This document shows positions 39,594 through 47,850 of a DNA stretch of 64,000 nucleotides, piece by piece; the first letter of the stretch is position 1, and each line of letters opens with the position of its first letter. Under the pieces are notes generated by a model, which was not told where the DNA came from, did not search any database, and was given only the letters and a program-made list of their open reading frames with translations. The DNA comes from Anaerolineales bacterium (lineage in GTDB: Bacteria > Chloroflexota > Anaerolineae > 4572-78 > J111), in contig JACKAU010000007.1 in the NCBI GenBank assembly GCA_020634855.1, forward strand, positions 426,891-490,890, given 5' to 3'. The position numbers and the translations under genes are program-made.

Positions 39594-41070
39594 ACCATAT
39601 TTTTGTGCAAACAGAAGGTGTTGCTACTAGGTTAGTGCAAACAGGAGGCATTGCTACTCCGGAAAATAGAACAAAAAAGGTCAGATTGGAGAAAAGAAAA
39701 AAAGTTCATTAGAGTTATGCCAACAGGAGGCTAACTCATGGCTATCGAATTTGGTCTGACCACAGAAATGGTCAATACGCAATATGCTGTCTTAGGCGTA
39801 TTGTTAGCTCATTACCAACAAAATCAGGTCTTAAAATCGCTGGATCAAGTCAGGATATCAATGAAATCAGGCGATTTCAGTCCAAACGACAAGGTGGAGC
39901 AAGTCTTAGTGAGCATCTTAGCCGGTTGTGAAACGATCTCAGAGGTCAACCTGAAGCTAAAACCGGAAATACAGTTGGCTCAGTTGTGCGATTGGCCTCG
40001 GTTTGCCGATCAGTCGGGGCTATCGCGGACCCTAGATGCGCTAACTCTAATGAACATTGAGCAACTCCGGCAAGCCGTGACCCAAATTCTGCATCAACAG
40101 GGACAAACGGTGAACCATGACTGGCGAGGCCATCTCTATTTAGACTTTGACCTAAGCGGTCTGCCCTGTGGTAAAAAGGCGCAAGAGAGCCACAAAGGCT
40201 ATTTTGCTAAAAAAAAACGTAACTGGCCGTCAATTGGCCCGAGTGAGCGCCATAAAATACCGCGAAACCCTATGGTCAGAACTCTATCCCGGCAATCAAC
40301 ATACCGTCCACTGTTTTCAACCGGCCGTCTTAGCCATAGAAAGTTCATTAGAGTTAGATGAACGGCAACGCAAACGGACAGTTTGGCGCATGGATGGCGG
40401 AGCGGGCACTGATGAGCATATCAAATGGCTCCTGGCTCGTGGTTATCATGTGATCGCCAAAGGGCTATCTCATTTTCGGGCGGCCAAGTTAGCTCAGCAA
40501 GCCCAACGGTGGGATGCTTACGATGATTGGTGGCTGGCCGAAGTTCCGCCGTCGGTCGATTATGGATGCCCCATCCGGGTCTTTGTCAGACGTCGGCTCA
40601 AAGATGACAAATGGCGACACAGCTACTATCTCAGCACCTTACAATTGCCCTCTAAAGGCTGTTTTCTGGACTTTTACCACCGTAGAGGTGGGGCTGAGGT
40701 AGAACAATTTCGTCAAGACAAATCTGGACTTAATCTGGCTACTCGCCGCAAACAGTCTTTTACCGGTCAACTCGGCTATATTCTCTTGACCGATTTAGCT
40801 CACAATCTGTTAGCCGACTTTCACCATAAAGCCTTGGTCGGCTCTCGCTTTGAAAATTATGGCTTAAAGCGCATTGTCCGTGATTTGCTTAACGTGCCCG
40901 GCCGCTTGGTCGTTGAGAACAATCAACTCAAATCCGTTGAGTTACTAACTCTAATGAAAAATTCCAAAGACCTGATTATTTGTTTGGAAAGGTACATTTC
41001 TGCTCAGTAGAAACCCCTTGTATTTGCACCAACTGGGTAGAAACCCGCTACTTTTGCACAAAAATAAGGT
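39594..41070 (+). mobile_element. IS4-superfamily-like insertion sequence, 1477 bp
   Basis: Imperfect terminal inverted repeats begin ACC(A/T)TATTTTTGTGCAAA at both ends. Each end also carries a second GTGCAAA about 40 bases inward, followed by a TT-CTAC motif, so about 60 bases at each end resemble one another. ATG trinucleotides lie immediately outside both ends (39591-39593 and 41071-41073), a possible 3-bp target duplication. It contains one transposase gene in two frames. It lies against the direction of the hydrogenase operon and splits hupL from the maturation-protease gene. Confidence 0.85.
39738..41010 (+). pseudogene. IS transposase, two frames joined at an A9 run
   Basis: Frame one (from ATG 39738, AGGAGG upstream) and frame two (ending 41010) together give one ~423-residue DDE transposase. 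Candidate acidic residues are in LDFDLSGLP, RMDGGAGTDEHI and YHRRGGAEVEQFRQDK; the last resembles the Y-(2)-R-(3)-E-(6)-K signature of the IS4 group, with one extra residue before Lys. The frames meet at nine A residues (40209-40217); removing one A restores a single frame. This may be a real frameshift mutation, a sequencing error, or productive transcriptional slippage. The exact family (IS4 or IS1380-like) is not settled. Confidence 0.8.
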
Positions 41071-41138
41071 ATGAATTATGAATTATGAGGGATGAATTTT
41101 AGCACCCCTTTTCATAATTCATAATTCATCCTTCATAA
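41071..41138. repeat. ATTATGA-word inverted repeat downstream of hupL
   Basis: GAATTATGAATTATGAGGGATG on the left (given here in full as two words, AATTATG twice then AGGGATG) faces CATAATTCATAATTC and ATCCTTCATAATT on the right. A near-identical element lies upstream of hupS at 43753-43828, so the hupSL pair is bracketed by two copies. Confidence 0.75.
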
Positions 41139-41139
41139 T

Positions 41140-42747
41140 TTAACAGAGTCCGCTAACCTGGAATTTGGACAGTTCTTTGCCGGTTTTGGCATCGTAAGCG
41201 TGAACCGTGCAAACCAGGCAGGAGTCGAAACTGCGGGCCACGTGGCCGAGTTCGACCGGGTCGGCCATATCGGCAATTTCAGAGCCGATGAACGCCTGCT
41301 CCATGGGGCCATGCACACTGTCGCTGTCCTGCGGACCGATATTCCAGGCGGTGGGGGTGACGACCTGGTAATTTTCAATTTTGCCGTCTTTGATCACAAT
41401 CCAGTCCGACAGCGCACCCCGCGCTGCTTCGGTAGAACCAAAGCCTTTACCTTCGGCATGTTCCACCGGTTTGATATAGAACTTCTCGTGCAGGTTGACC
41501 TCATTCAGCCAGCCTTTGGCCAGTTTGTAATATTTGGCGGCTTCGTGCATGCGGGCCATCACTCGCACCATCACACTGGGGCCAATCGTCTGGATCGCAT
41601 CCAGGAAGAGTGGGTCGTAATCCTGATAATCTCTGGCGCCCGGTCGGCCGGCAATCACTTGGCGAGACAGCGGCCCGGCTTCCAATGGGATACGGCCTTT
41701 GCCGGGAATATCATAACGCGGCGACTTGGCCCAACTGTACTTACCGTCTTTACGGCCGTCGGCCGGATCGACCGGCTCGGTCACGCCATCGAACGGGTGA
41801 AGCGAGCCTGAACCTCGGAAGAAGGAGTGGGTGTGATCCTCGCGCACCTTGGCCTGATCGAAATCGTGAAATTCCTGGCCGTCGTACACGCCAGCGCGAT
41901 TGATCAAGGCATCGTTGCGGCCTTCGATGGTCGGGAATTCGTATTCGGCCGGATTGAAATAGGTGCCGGTAGCCAGGAACGCGCCCGCGCCCTGCCCGAA
42001 CTTATCCAGACCAATTTCTTGAGCGTAGCGGATGAAAAAGCCGCAGTCGGAGTTGTAATGTTCGTCGCTTTCCTCCACCCAGGCTAAAACATCGTTCCAG
42101 GTCTTGTTTTCCAGCCAGCGGTCTACCGACCCGCCGAGCCACTGTTTTTCCAGCCAGGCATCGGCCCAATAATCCAAAATGGCAATAGAGCGGGTGACTT
42201 CCGACAGCGTCGGCCCGCACATTACCCCACCGGGGATCATAAAGCTAGAGTGCGGCCACTGTCCGCCGAACATCGCGTACACCTCAACCGGTTTGCCCGA
42301 CAGCGTCACGCCGGGTTCATAGCTGGTGCCGACGAAGGGAGCAAAGCGGCGCACGGCCTCATCATAATCCTGGGCCTTGGCGTAATTCTTGTTGATCAGG
42401 TCGATCGCGAACAGGGCGTAAAACCAGCGCGGAATACTTTGCAGCGTCTCGCACGCCTGGGCGATGTTGCGAATTAGCGTGGCGTTGTGCGGCACCTGGG
42501 TACGCCAAGCGGTATCGAGCGCGTAAACCGCTTTGAAGAGGTGACTACCGCCGCAGATACCGCAGATGCGCGGCGTCACAATCAGGCCGGCCTGCGGATC
42601 TTTCCCCTTCAAAATAATTTCGAAGCCTCGAAACATACTGGCCTCGGTCCAGGCATCAGTCACGACGCCGTCTTCGACCGCCACGCGTAAATCCAAATCG
42701 CCCTCAACGCGGCCCAAAGGGCTGATTGTCATATTTTTAACAGCCAT
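41140..42747 (-). CDS. hupL: Group 2a-type [NiFe]-hydrogenase large subunit
   Basis: A 535-residue catalytic subunit carrying the NiFe(CN)2CO centre. The N-terminal metal-binding motif RICGICGGSH (about residues 58-67) and the C-terminal DSCLVCTVH (Cys510, Cys513, His516) are intact. The last 19 residues after His516 form the tail removed by the maturation endopeptidase. Segments such as RGFEIILKGKDPQAGLIVTP and LGHVARSFDSCLVCTVHA match, from memory, cyanobacterial HupL and mycobacterial HucL (group 2a), so it probably oxidises H2 at low concentration and feeds the respiratory chain. It starts 18 bases after hupS. Its natural downstream partner gene is displaced by the IS. Confidence 0.95.
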   Translation of the reverse strand: MAVKNMTISPLGRVEGDLDLRVAVEDGVVTDAWTEASMFRGFEIILKGKDPQAGLIVTPRICGICGGSHLFKAVYALDTAWRTQVPHNATLIRNIAQACETLQSIPRWFYALFAIDLINKNYAKAQDYDEAVRRFAPFVGTSYEPGVTLSGKPVEVYAMFGGQWPHSSFMIPGGVMCGPTLSEVTRSIAILDYWADAWLEKQWLGGSVDRWLENKTWNDVLAWVEESDEHYNSDCGFFIRYAQEIGLDKFGQGAGAFLATGTYFNPAEYEFPTIEGRNDALINRAGVYDGQEFHDFDQAKVREDHTHSFFRGSGSLHPFDGVTEPVDPADGRKDGKYSWAKSPRYDIPGKGRIPLEAGPLSRQVIAGRPGARDYQDYDPLFLDAIQTIGPSVMVRVMARMHEAAKYYKLAKGWLNEVNLHEKFYIKPVEHAEGKGFGSTEAARGALSDWIVIKDGKIENYQVVTPTAWNIGPQDSDSVHGPMEQAFIGSEIADMADPVELGHVARSFDSCLVCTVHAYDAKTGKELSKFQVSGLC

Positions 42748-42765
42748 TGTTAACCATTTCTCCTT

Positions 42766-43737
42766 TTATATCACAAACATATCTTCTTTAGACCACTGCG
42801 GCGCGGCAACGCGAGCGGCGGCGGCGTGGGCCATGTAGGTAACGTGATCGGTGCCGTTGGGAACTTCTTTGGGAATGGAACCGCTGACTTTCTGGGTTTT
42901 GAACACGGTGCCGGGCCGGAGATCAAAGAAGGGGAATTCCGGCTCGGTGCAGCCGGTGCAGGGCATCCCGGCTCGAGTTTTGGAGGATTGGCGGTTCCAC
43001 AGAATGCGGTTACAGGGCGAATGGGTTAACGGTCCGCGACAGCCCATCTCATAGAACAGACAGCCGGTGCGCGTGCCTTGCCCAAATTCCACCGTCGACT
43101 GTTTGTACTCAAAGAATTGGACGCGGGTGCAGCCGGTTTGGGTGAACGTTTTGAAAAACGTTTGCGGGCGCTGGAGGTCATCTAAGGCAATGTCGCCGGC
43201 GCGGCCGCTGGCAATGGCGACCAAAATTTGCGTCACCCAATCAGGGTGGGCCGGGCAGCCGGGAATATTGACCACGGGCAGCCCCATCTTCGAGCGGAAA
43301 TCGGCGCCCAGGTAGCCGCCGTGCTGCCGCTTAAGATATTGCAGCCCCGTCGAGTCGGTGGGGTTGGGCGCGGTGGCCGGGATGCCTCCCCAGCAGGCGC
43401 AGTCGCCCAGCGCGACCACAATTTGAGCCTGCGCGGCCAATTCGGTGACCCAATCTTTCATCGGCCGTTCGGCGAACATGTTGTAACGGCCGCTGCCGTT
43501 AGGACCTTGGATGACCGTCCCTTCAAAGACAAAAATGTCCAGCGGCCTGGCTCCGGTCGCGCAGTCCGTAAAGATCTTTTTGGCCTGCTCTCCTAACTCC
43601 ATCCCTAAGGACGGATGCCACAATACATCGATACCGAAATCGGTGACCAGATCGACCGCTGTGGGTTCTTCGGCGTTAAGAAACGACATCGTGTTTCCGC
43701 TGCACGCGCCACCCTGTAACCACAATAAAGATGCCAT
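42766..43737 (-). CDS. hupS: Group 2a-type [NiFe]-hydrogenase small subunit
   Basis: A 323-residue iron-sulfur subunit that relays electrons away from the NiFe site. It begins MASLLWLQGGACSGNT, so Cys12 is the first proximal-cluster ligand; further cysteines are in DCACWGG, GCPAHPDW, TGCLFYEMGCRGPLTHSPCN and MPCTGCTEPEFPF. There is no twin-arginine signal peptide or C-terminal anchor, as expected for cytoplasm-facing group 2a enzymes and unlike periplasmic group 1 enzymes. GGAGGG precedes the ATG. It is followed by hupL. Confidence 0.95.
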   Translation of the reverse strand: MASLLWLQGGACSGNTMSFLNAEEPTAVDLVTDFGIDVLWHPSLGMELGEQAKKIFTDCATGARPLDIFVFEGTVIQGPNGSGRYNMFAERPMKDWVTELAAQAQIVVALGDCACWGGIPATAPNPTDSTGLQYLKRQHGGYLGADFRSKMGLPVVNIPGCPAHPDWVTQILVAIASGRAGDIALDDLQRPQTFFKTFTQTGCTRVQFFEYKQSTVEFGQGTRTGCLFYEMGCRGPLTHSPCNRILWNRQSSKTRAGMPCTGCTEPEFPFFDLRPGTVFKTQKVSGSIPKEVPNGTDHVTYMAHAAAARVAAPQWSKEDMFVI

Positions 43738-43752
43738 AAAATTCCCTCCGTT

Positions 43753-43828
43753 TCTTGAATTATGAATTATGAAGGATGAATTATGAAAAGTTTTTTTAAA
43801 TCATAATTCATAATTCATCCCTCATAAT
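43753..43828. repeat. ATTATGA-word inverted repeat upstream of hupS
   Basis: Second copy of the element at 41071-41138, with AATTATG words on the left, a T7 centre and CATAATT words on the right. It fills nearly the whole gap between the DUF1641-like gene and hupS, so the message must read through a long hairpin. Confidence 0.75.
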
Positions 43829-44962
43829 TTACTTATTTATCGCTTGTCCAAAACGTTTACTGAATTCCATAAAGAAGCCTAATGCGCGTTGCACATCGGG
43901 GTCTTGCATGGCCCGTAGGAGGCCAAAAAAGCCGATAGACTGGGGTTGAACCTGGTTGGTCTCGTAGCTGTTGACCAGGGCATTGCCCGCTTCGCTTACA
44001 ATGCCGACGGTTTTCGGGGAGAAGACGCCTGAGGTCATCAAGGCATCGAACTCATCCGAGTCGAGCACGGCCTGAAGTTGAGGCACGACTCGCGTCATCG
44101 AGGGTAATAAGGCCACTAACTGGGGCAGCGAGGCCGCCAATTGCGGCAAAGTTTGCGCCACTGTACCCAACAAATTCAACTCATCGGCCGGGGCCAATTT
44201 CCGCACATCGTTGACGCTGTCGGCTATGTTCTCGATGACCGTATCGCTGCGCTTCAGAAAACCGTCGGCCGACTCCAATGTCAAGGCAACCAGTTCCATT
44301 TTATCGATGATTTGATCGAGGGCTTCGGCCTTGGCGGGATCGTCGAGCTTTTCGGCCAAGGCCAGGAGACGCGGCAAGGAATGAGTCAGGCGCGGCAGAG
44401 CGTCGAGCAGCACCGGCAGCGATTCCGTCATAACCGACACCGTTTTCTCGACATCGATGTTGCCAGCGGGGGCCATGTTGCGAACATCTTGCACGCTGCC
44501 GGCCACATTCTCGATAACCGTATCGCTGCGCTTCAGAAAACCATCGGCCGACTCCAGCGTCAGCGCGATTAGTTCCATCTTATCCATAATTTGATCGAGG
44601 GCCTCGGCTTTGGCGGGGTCGTCGAGCTTTTCGGCCAGAGCTAATAGGCGCGGCAAGGAATGGGTCAAGCGTGGCAGGGCATCGACCAGCACCGGCAGCG
44701 ACTCCGATACGACCGTGGCGGTTTTCTCGACATCGATGTTAGCGGCCGGGGCCATTTTGCGGACGTCATGGACGCTGTCCGATATATTCTCGATGATTTG
44801 ATCGCCCCGACTTAGAAAGCCATCAATCGAGTCGACGGTCAAGAGAATGAGATCAAGTTTATCTAAAAGTTTGATGAGTGCTTCGGTGGTTTCGGGGTTG
44901 CTTAAACGCTGCTGCAAGCGTTCTTGCTGGGTGGTCATAACCACGCCATTTCCATTGTTCAT
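43829..44962 (-). CDS. DUF1641-like protein with three 93-residue repeats
   Basis: A 377-residue amphipathic, probably helical protein. Three head-to-tail modules of about 93 residues (starting near 33, 126 and 219) each contain a (T)LESADGFLKRSDTVIENV-type segment and, in the first two, SLPVLxDALPRLTHSLPRLL. The first two are nearly identical at DNA level, so they arose by recent duplication. The C-terminal ~75 residues (ELMTSG-like start, then GFFGLLRAMQDPDVQRALGF) match what I recall of DUF1641. GGAGG precedes the ATG. Its place directly before hupS parallels hucM, the membrane-scaffold gene of mycobacterial Huc; equivalence is a hypothesis. Confidence 0.75.
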   Translation of the reverse strand: MNNGNGVVMTTQQERLQQRLSNPETTEALIKLLDKLDLILLTVDSIDGFLSRGDQIIENISDSVHDVRKMAPAANIDVEKTATVVSESLPVLVDALPRLTHSLPRLLALAEKLDDPAKAEALDQIMDKMELIALTLESADGFLKRSDTVIENVAGSVQDVRNMAPAGNIDVEKTVSVMTESLPVLLDALPRLTHSLPRLLALAEKLDDPAKAEALDQIIDKMELVALTLESADGFLKRSDTVIENIADSVNDVRKLAPADELNLLGTVAQTLPQLAASLPQLVALLPSMTRVVPQLQAVLDSDEFDALMTSGVFSPKTVGIVSEAGNALVNSYETNQVQPQSIGFFGLLRAMQDPDVQRALGFFMEFSKRFGQAINK

Positions 44963-44989
44963 AGTTCCTCCACATCGAGATAACTTAAC

Positions 44990-45035
44990 AGGGAGTAGGG
45001 GAAAAATAATTCCTACCCCCTACTCCTTACTCCCT
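44990..45035. repeat. GGAGTAGG-word inverted repeat
   Basis: GGAGTAGGGG pairs with CCCCTACTCC around an AT-rich loop, followed by more CTACTCC/CTCCCTAC words. It lies between hypB and the DUF1641-like gene. Confidence 0.65.
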
Positions 45036-45713
45036 ACTTCTTATAGCTTGCTGCCAATCTAACTTGCGGCGTTTCAAATATTCAACCCAGGCGGCCATGC
45101 CGTCGCCGGTTTTGGCCGATGTTTCCCAAACAGGGATACCGGGGCAAACCGCCTGAATATTGGCGTAAGTGGCTGAGCAATCAAACTCAACGGCCTCAGC
45201 CAAATCAATCTTGGTGATAACGGCCAGGTCGGCCGAGTTAAACAACGGTGGATATTTGAGGGGTTTATCCTCGCCTTCGGTCACGGACAGCAGCACCACC
45301 CGCAATGCTTCGCCTAGATCATAGCTGGACGGGCAGACCAAATTGCCGACATTCTCAATAAATAAAAAGTCGAAATCCGCCAAACGCCAACCGTCCAGAT
45401 GGCTGGCGATCATATTAGCTTCTAGGTGACAAATGCCGGCTGTAACAATCTGCCGCACCGGCGCGCCGCTGCGCTCTAGCCGGCGGGCGTCATTCTCGGT
45501 GGCTAAATCCCCCACCAGTGCGGCCGCCATGCAGCCCTGTTCGATCAACATCGACAAGGTGCGCTCCAGAAAGGCAGTTTTGCCGGTGCCAGGGCTGGAG
45601 ACCAGGTTTGCCACATACACGCCGGCCGCTTCAAACTCCCGGCGCAGTTCATAGGCCAGCCGATCATTCTTATCGAGGATGCCCTGGTGCAGATCCAAAA
45701 TCCGTGTACTCAT
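45027..45713 (-). CDS. hypB: Hydrogenase nickel-insertion GTPase HypB
   Basis: A 228-residue HypB, the GTPase that with HypA inserts nickel into the large subunit. The P-loop SSPGTGKT (about residues 39-46), the ENVGNLVCPSSYDLGE metal/switch region and the TKIDLA nucleotide-specificity motif are present. The N-terminus lacks a His-rich stretch, so it probably does not store nickel. It overlaps the hypA stop as ATGA. Its 3' end runs into the GGAGTAGG-word repeat. Confidence 0.96.
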   Translation of the reverse strand: MSTRILDLHQGILDKNDRLAYELRREFEAAGVYVANLVSSPGTGKTAFLERTLSMLIEQGCMAAALVGDLATENDARRLERSGAPVRQIVTAGICHLEANMIASHLDGWRLADFDFLFIENVGNLVCPSSYDLGEALRVVLLSVTEGEDKPLKYPPLFNSADLAVITKIDLAEAVEFDCSATYANIQAVCPGIPVWETSAKTGDGMAAWVEYLKRRKLDWQQAIRSRE

Positions 45714-46057
45714 TCCGTATACTCCAGCGAGATAATCTCCAATTCTTTACCCTGAATAATCTGAGCCGTCGGCCGGCCGCAGCGGTCACAGCGAAACTGC
45801 TGAACGCCGGGCAGGGTGCTTTGGACGTCGCAGTCAGGGCAATACACCACCACCGGCAATTCTTCGATCTGCAATCGCGATCCGGCCAGCGGGGTATCTT
45901 CAATGACAATATCGTAGCTAAAAAGCAGGGCGTCTTTAACCACACCGGAGAGCGCGCCTAAGCGCAACGTCACGGCTTCAACCCGTTTAGCGTTGGCCTG
46001 ACAGGCGGCTTCACTGGCAATTTCGACGAGGCTATGAGCGATGGACAGCTCATGCAT
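45710..46057 (-). CDS. hypA: Hydrogenase nickel chaperone HypA
   Basis: A 115-residue HypA, the nickel metallochaperone that works with HypB. It starts MHELSIAHS, where His2 is the nickel ligand; the ATG at 46057 is used rather than the in-frame TTG two codons earlier. The zinc site is formed by CPDCDV and CDRCGRP. AAGGA lies seven bases before the ATG. It is the first gene of the hydrogenase locus and is probably transcribed from the promoter at 46241-46269. Confidence 0.95.
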   Translation of the reverse strand: MHELSIAHSLVEIASEAACQANAKRVEAVTLRLGALSGVVKDALLFSYDIVIEDTPLAGSRLQIEELPVVVYCPDCDVQSTLPGVQQFRCDRCGRPTAQIIQGKELEIISLEYTE

Positions 46058-46507
46058 AGACAATCCTTGGCTATAAGACCTTTATAAGAGACCTTGTAGG
46101 ATTCCGAGCGGTAACTTGATATGCCCCGTCCTCCAATCGGAACGGTGCGTTATCTCAAATGTTATGTAGAAACCTTTAAGGTCTGGCTGAGTAGTAATCT
46201 CAGTTTAGAATTCTGGTTCTTCTCAATGGGGAGTATATTTAGTATACGCGAAGATATAGTTCAACTCAATAGCAGAAAATATGTATTTTTAACCATAGTT
46301 AACTTTTAACCGCATGCGTGGGGAGTGAAAGTTAAGCCCGGTAAAGGTTTTCTGAATCGGGGCAAACCTCTTTGGGCGAAGATAAGAGTTAAGGATCAGC
46401 CATTTAACAACTTTCATCTTACTGAAAACGGAGATAAGGAGATAAAGCGATTAGGAGATTTCCAAGTACAATCTCCCAATCTCTAATCTCTAACTTCCTA
46501 AATATTT
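46058..46507. other. Upstream control region of hydrogenase locus
   Basis: A 450-base gap between divergent... in fact co-directional minus-strand genes: the S8 protease ends at 46508 and hypA starts at 46057. It holds the hydrogenase promoter and, at about 46428-46497, GGAGAT words facing AATCTCC/AATCTCT words as an inverted repeat. A 62-codon plus-strand frame at 46121 has no support as a gene. Confidence 0.6.
46241..46269 (-). promoter_or_regulatory. Promoter of hypA-led hydrogenase operon
   Basis: On the minus strand: TTGAGT (46269-46264), 17-base spacer, TATACT (46246-46241). Expected start near 46234, giving a leader of about 175 bases before hypA. No second good promoter is seen before hupS. 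Confidence 0.6.
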
Positions 46508-47758
46508 CTAGCGCCGGCTGAACAACGCAGCCAAACACCCTTGCGGCTCGGCTGGTTTGGAGTCAGGGGGTGGGGTCGGTGTGGGTGGAGTAGGAGTTGG
46601 TGGCGGGGTAGGCGTTGGCGTGGCGGTGGCCTGCTCATACGCCTTAAAGGCATCCCCTCGACCAACACCCTGATCGTTGGCGGGCACGCCCAGATCAACG
46701 GCGCCGGCCAGCATCTTGGTTTTGACTTGGTCGGCGGTTAGCTCAGGATTACCCTGGAGCATCAGCGCGGCGACACCGGACGCGTGGGGGGTAGCCATGC
46801 TGGTGCCATTAGCCGCCACATAGCCTGCCGCCACGACCTGTCCCATATGAGTTCCGGCGGCCTGTGCGGCCACAATATTGACCCCCGGAAAGACAATATC
46901 CGGCTTGACTCGCCCATCGGCGGTGGGGCCGCGCGAGGAGAAACTGGCGATCCGGCCGCTGTCATCCATCGCGCCCACGGTGATGACCAATCGGGCGCAA
47001 CCCGGCGAGCCAACGGTTCGCTCTTCGGGGCCGGTATTACCCGCGGCCACGCACACCACCACACCGGCCTGAGTCACGGCCTCGTCGCACATCACCGACA
47101 GCGCATCGGTGCCGTCGCACGACCCTACGCCGCCCAGCGATAGGTTAATAATTTTGACGTTCTGCTCCAGCACCGCCCACTCGATGCCAGCCATTACCCC
47201 GCTCATCGAGCCGCTGCCATCGGCCCGCAGCACTTTGGCCACGTACAGGCTGGCCTCCGGCGCGACGCCCACATACTTGCCGTTCGATTTGGCTCCGCTG
47301 CCGGCCACAATACTGGCGACGTGCGTACCATGCCCGTTGTCATCTTGGGCGGAATCACTGACGAAGCTCTTGGTCGCCATAATCCGCCCGGCGAAATCAG
47401 GGTGAGTTGAGTCGATGCCGGTATCAACCACGGCCACTTTTATACCCGCACCCTTTACACCCAACGCCCAGACTTTGGGCGCGGCTATAACCGGTACTGA
47501 GGTGTCCAGCCAGGTCCGCACCGGCAAGTCGGGCCAAATCTCTTCGATCCCCTCCTGCCGGCTCAGTTCGTCGATCTCCGCTGCTGTAATTTTTACAGCC
47601 TCGCCGGGAAACAACTGGAATGACTGCTCTACTTCAGCCACCATCGGCATCGCTTGCGATCTAAAAAAGCCCTGTTTACGCCTGATGATGACCGGTATCG
47701 GCTCGTCATTGGACATGCTGTTCATTTGACTGTGCAGCCCTGCTGGAATTTTAGCCAT
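46508..47758 (-). CDS. Subtilisin-like serine protease (S8) with prodomain
   Basis: A 416-residue subtilase. An N-terminal ~85-residue inhibitor_I9-like prodomain precedes the catalytic domain with Asp112 (VVDTGID), His143 (NGHGTHVAS), oxyanion Asn in AAGNTG and Ser320 (NGTSMATPHASG). A Pro/Thr linker (TPTPTPPPTPTP) and a short Cys-containing end (GCLAALFSRR) close the protein. No signal peptide is seen before the prodomain, so it is either cytoplasmic or exported by an unusual route. AAAGGGA lies six bases before the ATG. The gene 92 bases upstream encodes a protein resembling its prodomain. Confidence 0.92.
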   Translation of the reverse strand: MAKIPAGLHSQMNSMSNDEPIPVIIRRKQGFFRSQAMPMVAEVEQSFQLFPGEAVKITAAEIDELSRQEGIEEIWPDLPVRTWLDTSVPVIAAPKVWALGVKGAGIKVAVVDTGIDSTHPDFAGRIMATKSFVSDSAQDDNGHGTHVASIVAGSGAKSNGKYVGVAPEASLYVAKVLRADGSGSMSGVMAGIEWAVLEQNVKIINLSLGGVGSCDGTDALSVMCDEAVTQAGVVVCVAAGNTGPEERTVGSPGCARLVITVGAMDDSGRIASFSSRGPTADGRVKPDIVFPGVNIVAAQAAGTHMGQVVAAGYVAANGTSMATPHASGVAALMLQGNPELTADQVKTKMLAGAVDLGVPANDQGVGRGDAFKAYEQATATPTPTPPPTPTPPTPTPPPDSKPAEPQGCLAALFSRR

Positions 47759-47774
47759 GATGATCCCTTTCCGT

Positions 47775-47847
47775 GGTTAGTTGGTTGGTTTAGTTCGATG
47801 GTTAGTTAGTTGGTTGGTTGGTTGGTTAGTTGGTTGGTTGGTTGGTT
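47775..47847. repeat. GTTGGTT-word repeat between prodomain-like gene and protease
   Basis: Dense TTAGTTGG/GTTGGTTG iterations over about 70 bases. The same words recur at 60279-60335 and, in complementary form, near 7420-7452. Confidence 0.8.
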
Positions 47848-47850
47848 GAG

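Noticed and set aside
46121..46309. 62-codon plus-strand frame as a gene
   Set aside because: It overlaps the likely hydrogenase promoter on the other strand and has no ribosome-binding site.
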